NCBI RefSeq assembly: GCF_002794255.1 | Contig: NZ_PGGW01000020.1 | Span: 1-42,483 of the forward strand | Direction: 5' to 3' | Source of the DNA: Streptomyces carminius | GTDB lineage: Bacteria > Actinomycetota > Actinomycetes > Streptomycetales > Streptomycetaceae | Length of the DNA stretch: 42,483 nucleotides | In this document: positions 9,232 through 21,400 of the stretch, piece by piece | Layout of the letters: each line of letters opens with the position of its first letter | How positions within the stretch are numbered: the first letter of the stretch is position 1 | Translations under genes and position numbers: made by a program | The notes under the pieces: generated by a model | The model's input: the letters and a program-made list of their open reading frames with translations, nothing else | Told to the model about the DNA's origin: nothing | Databases searched by the model: none

Positions 9232-11061
9232 ATGTCAGGTCAGGAAAGGCCGGACGGCGGGGAATCCGCCCGTCCGGCCGCTGCCGCGGGCGGACCACCG
9301 GTCCGCAGAGCGGTGGCGATGCCGTCGGTGGGGAGGGATTCGCTGCAGGCCCTGCGGCCTGCGGCGCGGTCCTCCGGCACCGGCGGGGAGAGGCGCCCGG
9401 AGGAGGTGACACGGCCGGAGGGCACTTCGGGTAGCACCTCCTCGGAGGGGAAAGCCTCGGAGGGGAACACCTCGGAGGCCGCCGCGGACACCGCGGCGGC
9501 GGCGCGGCCCCAGGCCGAGCCGTCCGCCGGCGCACGGACCGATGCGCGGACCGACACGCGGACCGGTACGTCCGGTACGCGGTCGCGGGCCGAGGGCGAG
9601 TCCCGGAGCGCCGGGGCCACCCGCGGCCTCACCGCGGTCGCGGGTAGTACCGCGGGTGCGTCGGGCCGTGGCGGCAGTGGTGCGGCGGACGGCGCCGGCG
9701 ACGGTTCGCCGGGCAGGCCGAAGAAGCCCATGCTGGCCGCGGCGGGAATCGCCGGTGCCGTGCTGATATCCGTACCGCTGCTGGTCATGGTCGGCGACGA
9801 CTCCGACGACCGGACCGAGCGGCAGCGGGTGTCCATAGCCGCCGACTCCAAGGGTCTGGAGGGGGAGCGGAAAGCGGAGACCGAGACGCTCTACGACGAG
9901 CGTCTGGAATCCGCGCCCCGCACCTACGCCCCCCAGAAGACCGAGGAGGACAGCGCCGCCGGACCCGGTTCCGGCACCGTGTCGACTCCGCCGAAGGCGG
10001 AGAAGCAGGGTGTGGAGCAGCCGGTGACGGTGGTGAAGAAGGCGGCTCCGGGCACGGTCGTGGTCGGACAGCGTGCCGGGGAGCAGCAGGAGCCCGGCAC
10101 CACCGGCCAGGAGCCGACGGTACTGGCGACACCGGAGACCGTCGCGAAGCGAGGGCTGTCGGTGCCGCTGATGACCGAGCCGGTCAAGCAGGAGCGGGAG
10201 CCGATGGTGCGTGTGGTGACCGTCGCTCCCACGATCGAACCGGAGAAGCACAAGAAGGCGGTGAAGGCCGTCGAGGCGGCCGCCGCCGCCAAGGCCGGGG
10301 AGAAGGAGGAGGAAGAGGAGAAGGGGGACGACATCGAGGCCCTCGCCTCACCCTCCGCCTCGCCCTCCGTCTCGCCCTCCGGGGTGCTGGAGAAGAAGTC
10401 GGTGCGCGCCGTCGCCCTGATCCCCACCAAGAAGGAGGTCAAGGCGCTCCACGACGGACGCGGGGTGGTACCCCCGGTCCAGACGGAGGAGACGGAGAAG
10501 CAGCGCGAGCCGGAGAAGTCGGCGGACGAGGAGCAGTCCCGCGAGTCCGCCGAAGCGGAGACGGGCCACGCCGAGGCCAAGGCCCCGGCGCGGACGGAGG
10601 CTCCGGACGGTTCGCAGGAGCGGAAGCAGGCGCAGGCGGTGAAGGGATCCACCACCGTCGAGAAGAAGGTCGTCACCGTCTACGCCTACCGGCTGGTCAG
10701 TGCGGACTCGGGCAAGTGCCTGGTCACCACGGCCCGCTCGGTGGGCGGGGAACTGGCGATCGCGCCTTGTGGGACGGGTGAGGAGCAGTACTGGGCCTTC
10801 CACCCCGACGACACCATCCGCAACGGTGAGCTGTGCATGACTCTGGCCGACGGGGCCACCGCGGACAACACGGTGATCCGGCTGGAGAACTGCAACGGTT
10901 CGGACGCGCAGAAGTTCCGCCTCAACGCCACTGACGACCTGGTCTCGCTGAAGGCCGGCAACAAGTGCGCGGACGTGCTGTGGCAGGACGACTTCGACGG
11001 CGCACCGGTGCGGCTCTGGCCGTGCACCGGCGGGGCCAACCAGACCTGGACGCGGGGATAG
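9232..11061 (+). CDS. Single-pass membrane protein with C-terminal ricin-type beta-trefoil lectin domain
   Basis: A 609-residue protein. I prefer the ATG at 9232 over the TTG just before it, because AAGGAG at 9218-9223 then has normal spacing. Residues 1-164 are disordered and Ala/Gly/Thr/Arg-rich. Residues about 167-187 (MLAAAGIAGAVLISVPLLVMV) form one membrane helix. A long charged Lys/Glu/Pro/Thr stalk follows to about residue 480. The C-terminus (about 485-609) is a RICIN domain with QYW, QKF and QTW motifs of the Q-x-W type and six cysteines in the spacing expected for three intradomain disulfides. A cytoplasmic N-terminus and a wall-reaching lectin head are inferred. It ends the + strand T7SS-associated cluster and may bind cell-wall or extracellular glycans for that system. 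Confidence 0.8.
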   Translation: MSGQERPDGGESARPAAAAGGPPVRRAVAMPSVGRDSLQALRPAARSSGTGGERRPEEVTRPEGTSGSTSSEGKASEGNTSEAAADTAAAARPQAEPSAGARTDARTDTRTGTSGTRSRAEGESRSAGATRGLTAVAGSTAGASGRGGSGAADGAGDGSPGRPKKPMLAAAGIAGAVLISVPLLVMVGDDSDDRTERQRVSIAADSKGLEGERKAETETLYDERLESAPRTYAPQKTEEDSAAGPGSGTVSTPPKAEKQGVEQPVTVVKKAAPGTVVVGQRAGEQQEPGTTGQEPTVLATPETVAKRGLSVPLMTEPVKQEREPMVRVVTVAPTIEPEKHKKAVKAVEAAAAAKAGEKEEEEEKGDDIEALASPSASPSVSPSGVLEKKSVRAVALIPTKKEVKALHDGRGVVPPVQTEETEKQREPEKSADEEQSRESAEAETGHAEAKAPARTEAPDGSQERKQAQAVKGSTTVEKKVVTVYAYRLVSADSGKCLVTTARSVGGELAIAPCGTGEEQYWAFHPDDTIRNGELCMTLADGATADNTVIRLENCNGSDAQKFRLNATDDLVSLKAGNKCADVLWQDDFDGAPVRLWPCTGGANQTWTRG

Positions 11062-11076
11062 TACCCACGACGGGTC

Positions 11077-11114
11077 GGACGGTGTGCTCCGGCCGCGGCC
11101 GGAGCACACCGTCC
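11077..11114. terminator. Perfect 38-nt palindrome between convergent genes
   Basis: Arms 11077-11095 and 11096-11114 are perfectly complementary (19 bp each, no fixed loop). It starts 15 bases after the lectin gene stop and faces the end of the SorC-type regulator at 11217. A bidirectional factor-independent terminator is the simplest reading, though no U-tract follows, as is common in Streptomyces. Confidence 0.8.
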
Positions 11115-11216
11115 TCCTGGTGAACCGGGCTCCCGGGGACCCCTTCCGCCTCACCGCGGGAGGGGCCTCGGGGGCCCTTCGCTTTCCCGGCGGGGACACC
11201 GGCCGGGACGGCCCCG

Positions 11217-12308
11217 TCAGGGGCGGACCCGCACCGGGGAGCGGTCCGGCGGCCCGGCGCGGCCGTGGGCGCGGGACCGCGGGGCGACCGGCACGGGGGG
11301 CGACTCCTCCAGGGCCCGGCGCGCGGTGTGGGCGTCGGTGACGATGCCGGTGAGGAGACCGGACCGGAGCACCGCCAGCACCGCCCGGGCCTTGTGCCGG
11401 CCGCCGGCGACACCGATGACGCGGGGGACAGCGTGCAACTGCCCGGCGGAGATGGCGACGGTGCGCTCGTCCAGGCCGGCGTCGACGAGCCCGCCCTCGG
11501 CGTCGAAGAGGTGGGAGGCCATCTCGGCGACGGTGCCCAGGGCGGCGCAGTGGTCGCGCTCGTCCTCCTCCAGGGCGTCGTGGACGGTGGACAGCCCCGG
11601 CCCCCAGGCGCCGATGGCGACCACCGCGGTGGTGACGGTGGGGAAGCGGCCCAGGACGGCGGCTATGCCCGGCTGGTGGCGCAGGACGTGCGCGGTCAGG
11701 GCGTTGGGCAGGACCAGGGGGACGTACAGGGGGTGGGCGGGGCCCTGCGCGAGGGCGGCGGCGCGGTGGACGGCGCGGACGGTCTGGTCGTTGATGGCGG
11801 TGGGCGGGTGGACCCCGGTGATCTGGACCACCGCGCACGGCGGCAGCCGGGTGAGGGCGTGGGTGACGGCCGTCACCGCCCGGCCCCAGGCCAGCCCCAG
11901 GACGTCGTCCTCGCCCAGCAGATCGGTGACCAGCCGCGCGGCGGGCTGGGCGAGCAGGTCGGTGAACGGTTCGGGGCCGCCCGGGTCGGCGCCGGGCGGA
12001 TTGACGACGACGGCGTGCTCCAGTCCGAAGCGCTCGCACAGTGCCGCGGCGAGACGGGGATCGGTGTCGGTGGGGAAGGCGATGTCGATGCGGACGATGC
12101 CGCGGGCGTGGGCGAGCTCCAGGAGACGCGCGACCTTGAACCGGCTGACGCCCAGCTCCTGGGCGATCTCCACCTTGGAGACGTGGTCCAGGTAGAAGCG
12201 CCTGGCGGCGGTGGCGGCCAGCAGCAGCTCGTCGTAGGAGGTCTCGGCTGGTTCGCCGGATGCGGGCGGGATCGTCGTCCGCGCCCGTCTGGTGTCGCGC
12301 TCGCTCAT
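11217..12308 (-). CDS. SorC/DeoR-type sugar-binding transcriptional regulator
   Basis: A 363-residue regulator. The N-terminal helix-turn-helix is recognisable (YLDHVSKVEIAQELGVSRFK, then ARLLELAHARGIV, about residues 30-65). The C-terminal sugar-phosphate-binding domain contains LGLAWGRAVTAV, VVQITGV and a late GVAGGRHKARAVLAVLRSGLL motif typical of the family. Such proteins are usually effector-controlled regulators of sugar or polyol catabolism. No sugar pathway genes are adjacent, so its target is unclear. I chose the ATG at 12308 because the frame extends upstream only with arginine-rich, non-family sequence. It lies 178 bases downstream of the giant gene on the same strand and may be independently transcribed. 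Confidence 0.85.
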   Translation of the reverse strand: MSERDTRRARTTIPPASGEPAETSYDELLLAATAARRFYLDHVSKVEIAQELGVSRFKVARLLELAHARGIVRIDIAFPTDTDPRLAAALCERFGLEHAVVVNPPGADPGGPEPFTDLLAQPAARLVTDLLGEDDVLGLAWGRAVTAVTHALTRLPPCAVVQITGVHPPTAINDQTVRAVHRAAALAQGPAHPLYVPLVLPNALTAHVLRHQPGIAAVLGRFPTVTTAVVAIGAWGPGLSTVHDALEEDERDHCAALGTVAEMASHLFDAEGGLVDAGLDERTVAISAGQLHAVPRVIGVAGGRHKARAVLAVLRSGLLTGIVTDAHTARRALEESPPVPVAPRSRAHGRAGPPDRSPVRVRP

Positions 12309-12486
12309 GTCCGTCCGGGGATGTGGCCTGTGGGATCTGCGTCGGCACGGAGAGGAAGGCCGGAGCCTTCCCCTCCGACTGGTACGACGGTCGCGCGGAG
12401 CTGTGGGTTCATCCTCCGGGCCGGTGAGGTGGACGGTCCGGCCCCCGCGGCCGCGCCGAGCCGCCGGGACCCGGGGTCCTGGTCCG
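12309..12486 (-). other. Intergenic region between giant gene and SorC-type regulator
   Basis: These 178 bases must hold the regulator's promoter and ribosome site. The region just upstream of 12308 has GGACGGAC only. I see no strong hairpin or obvious -10/-35 pair. Confidence 0.4.
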
Positions 12487-15400
12487 TCACACCGGGACGA
12501 ACCGCGCACCGTCGAAGTGCAGCCGCACGACCGGCCCCCCGGCCCCGGGCCCGGCCCCGGGCCCGAAGCGCCCGTACCGGCCGTCCGGCCCGCTGAGTAC
12601 GAGGTCGATGCCGAGTGCGGAGGCCAGGACGTCGGCCGCCGCCCCGGTGTCCTCCGGTACCGATGCCTCGCCGTACCGCCGCAGCAGGATCAGCCGCAGC
12701 CGCTGGAGGGGCGCCAGCTCCACCTCGCCGAGGGGGAGCCGGTCCCCGAGGAGAGCGGCCTGCGCCACCTGACCGGGCGGCAGTACGGCGCCCACCGCGT
12801 CCAGTTCCGCGGTCGACACCGTCTCGTTCCCGTCCCCGCCGGGCATGGCGGCCCGCAGGCTCCCGAGCCGGTCCGCCAGCGCCCCGGCGAGCAGTGGCCC
12901 GAGCGCCCCGGTGGTGGGGCGGTCGGCGGGCTGTTCCGCGGGAGGGGGTGGTGTCGCGGTCGGGGGAGTCTGGTGCGGCCCTGGTTCCCGGTTCGGTTCC
13001 TGTTCCTGCGCTGGGCCGGGGTTCTGCGCCTGGCCCTGGCCCTGCCCCTGTCCCTGCCCTTGCTCCCGCTTCGCCGGAGTGCCCACGGACGCCGTGGGTG
13101 GTGGCTCGCCGCTGGTGGCGGCCGATGGCGGCGGAGGTGCTGGCGGCGAGGGTGGCTGCTTCGCGGTCGGAGGGGTCTGGTGCGGCTCTGGTTCCCGGTT
13201 CGGGTCCTGCTCCCGTGCCGGGCTGGGATCCTGTTCCTGTTCTTGTCTCCGTTCTGCCGGAGTGCCCACGGACGCCGTGGGTGGTGGCTCGCCGCCGGTG
13301 GTGGCCGATGGCGGCGGTGGTGCTGGAGTCGACGTGCCGTCGGCATCCCCGTCGGTATCCCCGCCGGCCGGTACCGCGAGCTGGTAGTGGTCGTCGTGGA
13401 GGCTGAGCACCAGCCGCGGCCGGGGCACGGGCGGAGCCCCCCTGTCCCCTTCCTCCGGCCGGACGGCGGGGCCGAAGTCCTGGAAGCGGCCGTCGCTCCC
13501 GACGACGGTGATGTCCACGCCGAACGTGTGCGCGGCCAGCAGCGGCAGCAGGTCGGCGGCGGAGTTGTCCCAGGTGCTCCGTGTGCCGTGGTCGCCCGGC
13601 CGCAGGAGCTGGGCCGCGGCCAGCGCGGCTCTGGCCCGGCGGTCCAGACGGGTGGAGTGCGGCAGCAGACCGTCCAGGGCGTCGAACTCCCGGCGCTGCG
13701 GTGTGCCCGGCGCGAGCGGCCCGGTGCCCTCGCCGGTGAGCCCGGCGCCGGTGATCTCCTCGGCGGTGAAGGTGTCCGTGCCGTCCGGTGCCACCGCGTC
13801 CAGCAGCTCCGCCAGGCCGCCCTGGCCGCCCCGGGCATCGGCCGCCGTGCCGGTGAGCCGGTCCGCCAGGACGCGGCGCAGCCGCGCGGGCGCCGACCGG
13901 AGGTCGGACAGGTCCACTCCGGCCCCGGCCAGCCGCTCCGGGGCGGCCCTGCGGAGCCCCTCCGCCAGCGAGTGGAAGAAGGCGTCGCCGTCCCGCGGCA
14001 CATCGTGCAGGACATAGGTGACCGGTTCGGAACCGGGGGAGGCCAGCACGGCCCGGCCGTCCTCGGTGGTCCGGGTGTACATCGCGGGGGCGGGTGCCGG
14101 GGGGACCGGCGCGGCGGGCGGCTTGGGCGGCGCGAGGTAGGTGACCGGGGGCGGTTCCGGGAAGCCCCGGGCGATCAGCCGTGCGCGGCCCCCCTCGACG
14201 GCGGCCCGCTGGTGCCACCAGGTGAGCTGGTCGGCGGCGGCCCGCACCCGGTGGTACTCGGCCGCGGCCGCCTCGGCCCGCTCGCGCAGCACGGTCAGCT
14301 CGTCCCGCAGGGACTCCCACGCGGCGAGCGCCGCACCGTGCCGGCCGGTGGCCTCGGCCAGCCGCCGGTCGGCCTCCCGTACGGCCTGCGCCGCGCGTTC
14401 CAGCGCGCTGTTCGCGGGGTCCATGGCCTGTGCCGCCCGCCGGTGGGCGGAGCGGGCCTGCCGTGCGCGCTCCCGTGCCGTATCCAGTGCGTCCCGGGCC
14501 GCGCGCAGCTCGGCGTACCGGGCCGCGCCGGGGCGGCGCTTCTCCCAGTACGCCTCGTCCGCCGTGACGAAGCCCTTGCTCGCCTTGCCGACCGCGTCCC
14601 AGGCCTGGCCGACCCTTTCCGGGAAGCGGGCGTCGGTGATCAGCCCGAGCCTCCTGGCGATGTCCTCGCGGACCCGCACCAGGACGTGGCTGTCCGAACG
14701 CACGGTCTTCGGCCCCGGCCGGACGTGGCCGAAGACACCGGAGGCCTTCCGCAGCAGCCGCGTGTCCCGCACGTCCCGCCGCACGTCGGCGTCGCTCAGC
14801 CAGGTGGTGGGGACGGCGAAGACGAAGACCCGGCCGGTCTTGGGCTTGACGTTGACGGAGGCCAGATGGTCGTCACCGGCCGGGGTGCCCGCGCCCGCTC
14901 CTTCGGAGGGGCCCGGTGCGGTGAACATGTACTGGTTCAGGCCCGTTGTCGGTGAGGCGACCGCGAGGACGGCACCGGGAGAGACATCGTGGGTGTTCTC
15001 CTCGGACCGTGCGGCGCCGGTGCCCTCGCCGGTCCGCCTGAGCACCTCCATCTTCTCGCCGTCGGCCACGGTCAGCAGCACCGCGCGGCCGAAGTCGGGC
15101 GCGGCGGTCAGCCGCACCGCGGCGGAGTCGGTGCCTATCAGGTTCTTCTCGGTCAGGTCGATGAGCCGGTAGCCGTCGTCGGTCACCGCCCGGTGGAAGA
15201 AGGCGGTCAGCATCGCGTCGGTGGTGCCGTCCTCCAGGAGCTGCGCGGAGCCGGTGCCGGCGCGGGTGAGCCCGGTGTCGCCGGCCCGGCGCGGGGCGTC
15301 GTCCCGGTCCAGCGAGAACCCGGCGTCGTAGGAGAGGGCGACGGCGTAGTGGACCGCCGCCCGGACGTTGTCCCGGCCGGCGATCCGGCGCACGTCGAAG

Positions 15401-18400
15401 CCGTGTTCGGGGAAGGCGAACGGCCCCTCCAAGCCGTCCGCGTGCCGGGGCCGGGGCCGCCGTTCCCCGACGGTGAGCTCCCGGGGCGCCGGGAGCGCGG
15501 GCAACTCGGGCGGGGGCAGCCGGCGGCCGTCGGTGCCGGGCTCCGGATCGGGGACCATCAGGCTGAGCGGGATGTTCTCGCGCAGGACGCCCGCCGGTTC
15601 CCTGACGCTGACGGCCCGGTTGCCGGTGAACTCCCGTACCGCCCGGCCGGCCCGGGCGGTCAGGCTCCGGTCCGTGTTCCGCGGCGGGGTCTCCTCGGAA
15701 CCGGGGGAGTTGTCCAGCTCCAGGACGATCTCCAGCTCGTACGGGGTGTCCGTCACGGCGTAGGGCTCGGTGGACGCCGCCCGGAACACCGTGAGCGTGG
15801 TGACGGAGTGCGCCGAGCCGGCCGACCGGCGGCTGCCGCCGGTCTCGTTCAGCGCGGGGCCCGCGGCCACGGGCCCCCGGGCGTCCTGCGCACCGGTGTG
15901 GACGCCCTCGCCGACGACATGGCCCAGCTCGGCGCCCCGGGTGGCCTCCCGGCTCCGGGTGACGGTCTCGACGGCACGCCGGTTCTCCTCCATCTCCACG
16001 CCGTGGTCGAGCATGTGCAGGGTGGTCCGGCCGGGTACCAGCCGGACCCGCACCCGGGCCTTGCGGCCGCCGACGCGCAGGCCGTGCCAACCCCACCCCG
16101 AGGAGCGGACCGGCACCGAGGAGCCGGTCCCCGTCATCTCCCGGCCCAGGGCCCGCGCCACCCGGGACGTCACCAGGGTCCGGACCCGCTCCCGCTCCTC
16201 CTCGGCGAGCCCGAGCGTGGCCACCTGCCGGTCGAACGCCGCCAGCGCCCGGGTGGCGTCCAGCGAGTCGACCGGATACGTCCCGAACTCGTTGCCGCGC
16301 AGCCACGGCTGGGGCGACCAGGAGTGCCGGGCGTAGCGGGGCACCTCGCCCAGCCCGTCCTCGACCAGCCCCAGCTCGTGGGCGCTCTTCTCCGGTACGT
16401 GCGCCTGCCAGCCGCCGGGCACGGCGGTCAGCCGCCCCGCCGCTCCGGCCAGCTGCCGGGGAACGAGCGTCCTGCCGACCGCACCGGGGCCCAGCCGGCT
16501 GGTCGCCAGGACCAGCCGGTGCTCGGCCGTGCCCGCCACCAGCACCTGATGGCCGAAGCTCTTGCGGTTCATGTCGGCGACCGCGATCCGCGCGACGCTC
16601 AGACTCCCCGCCTCCGCCGCCGAGTAGGGGCTCGCGACCAGCCCGTAGGTGCCCAGCAGGCCGGGGCCCGCGGCATGGGCCCGGTAGTAGGCGAGCTGCC
16701 CACCGGTGAAGACGGTGCGGGACCTGCTGACCTTCCCCGCCGTCTGACCGGCGCCGCCGATGATCATCTCGCTGTCCATCGGCACCGACGGGGTCAGGGC
16801 CTGGATGCCGGACACCGTCGTCAGCTGGCGGAACGTCGCCCACACCGACAGGTACGGCCCCTTGGCCAGCAGCCCGGCGGCGCTCCAGCCCAGCGGGCCG
16901 GAACTCTGGTCGAAGTTCGACGTCAGCAGCTGCGGCTGGAACGCCCGCAGGATCGCCGACCGGACGGGCGCGCCCTCCTCCGTCAGCTGCCAGGACCCGC
17001 CCGGGGCGCTCCGGAGCAGGTCGTCGACGCTCGCCAGGAGCTCGGGGGCGGCCAGCACGCCCACGGTGACGAAGGGATGCCTCCGCAACTCCCGGAACAG
17101 CCGCCGGCCGGTCCCGGTCAGGGGGACGGCCCCCTCGGGCGCCGCCGGGCCCGTGCCCTCCACGAGGCCGGCCGGGTCGTCCGGGTCGGCCAGGGCGTCC
17201 GGGCCGTCCGCGTCCGACAGGTCGCCCATGGCCAGGGCCAGGGCCCGCTCGGGCCGGACGAGCGCCGTCGACGGCGGCTCGGCGGCCGGCGCGTACGGGT
17301 TGCGGGCCCCTTCGGCGTGCGGATCGGTGACCGGCGCGTGCACGGCGGGGACGCTGATCAGCACCCGTCCGGTCCGCGGTCCGCCGCCGACCGGCCGGCC
17401 GTCGGAACCGGTGCCGATGAGCGGACTTCCCGGACGGCTGAACACGAACGGCCCCGTACCCAGCAGGCCGAGGGTGGCGATGCCCCGGACCAGGCCGCGG
17501 AACCGCCAGTAGCCGCCGTGCTCGGCGGTGAGCGACAGCTCGTAGGAGTACAGATGGGCCCGGTCGCCGCTCACCGCCATCGGCTCGTTGGTGGCGGTCA
17601 GACCGAAGGACAGCTCGGTGTCGCTCTGCCACCCCTCCCGTACACCCAGGGAGAGGGTGCCCGAGTTGTGCGGGGCGCCGATGTCGTCCTTCGCCGGGTC
17701 GCGCAGGGACAGTGCGCCCTCCAGGGCCGCCTCCCCGACGCGTTTCGCGCCGGCCTGCGCGTCCAGCCGCTCGGCGCCCACGGAGCTGAACCGGTGCCGG
17801 AAGTCGTCCTGGACGCCGCGGAAGCGCCGCCGCGTCAGCTCGCCGCGGATCCGGACGTAGCGGTGGGCCTGGCCCAGCCTCCCCGTCTCGTACAGGGGGA
17901 TGAGGATGCCGGTGGTCGTCAGCGCCTCCAGCGCGGCCCGCAGGTGCGTGTCCGAGACCAGGGCCAGGATCTGCCGGGTGTTGAACACCGCCGCCTCGTA
18001 CTCGGCGCGGTCGCGCCACTGCGGGAGGCCGGGCCGGGACGGCAGCGACCGCTCGCCCCGGAAGAAGGCGGCGAGCTGCCCGCGGCGGCCCGGCGGCGGT
18101 GACAGCTCGGCGAGCGGGGCGACCAGGCGCGGATACACCTGCGCGACGGTCCGGATCACATCGTCGGCGAAGGCGTCCAGCAGGGTGGTGCCGGGAGCGG
18201 TCCCCGGCACGTCGCCGTGGCGCAGCCGTCCGTCGGGATGGGTGAACTCCTCCACCCGGTGCATGCCCAGGGTGCGCGGCCGGTCCGCGGTCAGATACGC
18301 GGGCGCGAACGGCTCGGGAGCGCCGTTGGCCGACGCGAACGCCGTGCCGTCGTCCCAGCCGGCGAGCCGGCGGGCCTCGGTGTGCGTCATGCGGTCCAGA

Positions 18401-21400
18401 CCCCAGGTCTGGAACCGCCACGGCCGGCCCCCCGTGCCGGTCCGCGACACGAACACGTCCTTCTTCACCAGGTACAGAGCCGTGTTCCCGCCCTTCACCT
18501 GTCCCGCCGTCCTGGTCGCCCCGGAGCCGCCCAGGCCCCTGGCACGCGTCCACGAGACCAGGTAGCGGGCCGCGCCGCCGAACTGGAACCGCACGTCGAG
18601 CGGGCCCGAGTCGAAGAAGTTGAACGCCGGGCCCGCGGCCAGCTCCAGGCCCAGGACCGTGGTGTGCGCCAGACTGCGCTCGTTGCGCACCGTGGAGACG
18701 CTGATGTCCCGCGTCTCGGCGTCCGCCGTGCTGGAGACCAGGGCCGCCCGGGTGGGCACGATGTCCACGACGAAGGCACCCAGGGGTGTGCCGTCGTCCG
18801 CGAACAGCGGGGGAGTGATGATCCGGCCGTTGGCCGCCGCACGGGCGTGCCGGTGGAAGCTGCCGGTGTTGAAGAACGCGCTCAGCTCGCGGTAGGCGTC
18901 ACTGCCCGGCTTCACGTCGGCCTCGGCGGCCGCCCGGGTGAGGATGTGGGACACGGGTCCGAAGTCCTCGGGCCGCACCAGCCGGTAGGTCGAGGCGCCG
19001 CCGAGTGCCATCGACCGGGGTATCCGGGCGGCCAGGGGCGCCGGCGGCCGGGTCGCGCTGTCCGGCAGCCGTGCGGACAGGCCGTCGCGCACCGTGAATC
19101 CGAAGACCGTCGCGGCCGCCCGCTCCCCGGCGTCCGGCGGCATGGTCCGGCCGCCCACGCCGGTCACGGTGATCCGCAGGTGAACGTCCGTCAGATGGAC
19201 GTGCGAGCCGTCGAGGGCGCGCGTCTCCGTCTGGCCGGTGCCCTGGTCGGTCTGGCCGTAGCCGGCCTTGCGGACGAAGGCGGCGCGCGGCGCCACCCGG
19301 CCGTATCCGCCGAACGCCGCGGTACTCATCGGGCCTATGGGGACGGCGAGCCCCAGCGGGGCGGAGGACTGCGTGTTCTTGCTCTGCCCGCCGGTGACCA
19401 CGGACCGCTGCATGGTGTCGACCTTGACCCCGGAGCCGTAGCCGTCGTCGAACCGCTGCCATCTGTCGCGGTGGTGGACCGCCGTGATGTGCAGGACCGC
19501 GGGGGCGCCCCGGAGGTCGGTGTAGGGGAAGGAGCGTCCCTCACCCAGCAGGCTCCGCGGTTCGTGCCGCAGGGCGTGCGAGATGTCGGCGATCAGGTCG
19601 GTCGATTCCGGGGAGACGGGCGGGGCCCCGGGGTCCCCCTCCGGAGGCCCGGGACGGCCGCTCAGGGACCGGTAGGCGCGCAGCAGTGCCCGTACGCCCG
19701 CGGAGCCCGGGCCGATGCCCTTCGGCGCCGGGGAGGCCGGGGCGGCGGGAGCGATGGCGGGGTTGTCCCGCAGGAGGCGGGTGATCTCCGCCAGCATCAG
19801 CTCGGGACCACGCAGGGCGATGTCGCCGTGGCCGAAGCTGACCAGCGCCTCGGCGGCGACACCGGGAGGGACCTCGCCCAGCAGTGACCGCAGGTCGTCG
19901 ATGTGCGCGGGGACGACGCTCCCGTCCGGGAAGACCGTGGAGGAGCCGCCGCCGTCCGGTTCGGGGGCGTCCGGAACGAGCACGGGAGGCCGGTCCCGGT
20001 CCAGGGCGGTGGTGAGCCACTCCTTTCCGGCAGGTGGCGGGAAGGCCCTGCCCGCCAGGGGGGCGGGTGCTTCGACTGCCGGCTGCGGGTCCGGGTCGGT
20101 GGGTTCGGCTGTTGGTTCGTCGGGTGTTGCGGAGGGCGGGGCCGGAGCCGGTTCGGCGGACGTCGTGGAGGCCGGGGTGGGGGGTGGTGCGGGAGGTGGT
20201 ACGGGAGCAGCCGAGGAGGTCGTGACGACGGGGGGTGCGGAAGCCGGTCCGGGGGGTGGAGCGGAAGCCGGTGCGGAGGCCGCCGAGGAGGTCTGCGGCC
20301 GGGAGGTGGTGGAGGACGGCGCGGGAGCGTTCGGCTCACTGGCGGGTGTGGCGGGGCGGGACCCCCGGGGCGCGTGGGGCTCCGCGCCGAACGGTCCGCC
20401 GGCGGTCGCCGCGGCTGCGGGCCGGGCGGGCGCGGTGCCGGACGGTGCGGTGCCGCCGGTACCGGCGCCGGTGCCGAGGTCGCCGATGAGAGCGGCCAGG
20501 AGGCTGAGGTGGCGGTCGCGCAGACCGTTCTGGGGCAGCCCGTCGGGAGCGGGGCGGGTGTAGTCGCCGAGCAGGGTGCCGGTGATGTCGGGGCGCTGCG
20601 GGGCGGTCCAGTGGCCCGCCTCGTCCCGCAGGCCGAGCTGGTGCAGCAGCTCGTGGACGTAGTCGACGGCCTCGGCGTCGGCGTGCCACTGGACCCGGGT
20701 CATCTGCTGGTCGGGCCCGACCACGCCGACGTTGAGCCCGTGGGGGTGCGGGTCATGGGCGACCTGTTCGACGCTGATGTGGAGCCGGTCCCCGTTCGGC
20801 AGCCGGTACCCCGGCGCGTTGAGGAGCTCCTCGACACCGGCCCGGAGCTTGTCCCAGACGGGCTCCGGGAGGCCGGCCGGGTCACGGGAGCCGACCTGGA
20901 CGGTGAGATCGGTGACCCACTCGCCACCGTGTTCGAAGCGGCGTGCGTCGAACTTGGAGTGCACCGCGTACTGGGTGGTCCTCCCCGGCCGTTCGGGGTC
21001 GGGGGGTGCGGAGACGGGGTCCACCCAGGTGTGCGAGCGGGTGACGGAAGGCGCGGCGGCGCGCGCGGCCTCCCAGGCGGGATCGGGGGAGCCGACGGGG
21101 CCGGAGGGGCGCGGCGCCGCACTCTCCGGCGCGGAGTCCGGTGCCGCGTCGTGGCCGGGGCCGGCGTCCCGGGGGAGGGTGTCACCGGCTTCGGCAGCGG
21201 GCGGGGAGGAGAGCGGCCCGGGCCCCGCGGGGGAGCCCGGTGCGGTTCCGGGAGCCGCGGAGCCCGGCAGCGGAACCGTGCCCGTGTCCGCTCCTGTGCT
21301 CGTGCCGGGAAGTCCTCCGGGACTCCGGGTGCCGGGGTGGTCGGCGGCGGAAGACGACGGGACGTTCGTGGCCGGAGAGGGGTACGGTGCCGCGCCGGAC

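Noticed and set aside
5855..9535. 1226-codon antisense open frame
   Set aside because: Low-complexity Arg/Gly/Pro sequence with no recognisable domain, spanning two real genes and a structured gap; a GC-bias artefact.
14989..18102. 1037-codon antisense frame inside the giant gene
   Set aside because: Shadow of the giant gene's codon bias; no motif and no start context.
14873..18553. 1226-codon frame within the giant gene, same strand, other phase
   Set aside because: Arg/Gly/Pro-rich with no domains; the giant frame is continuous through this region with sensible composition.
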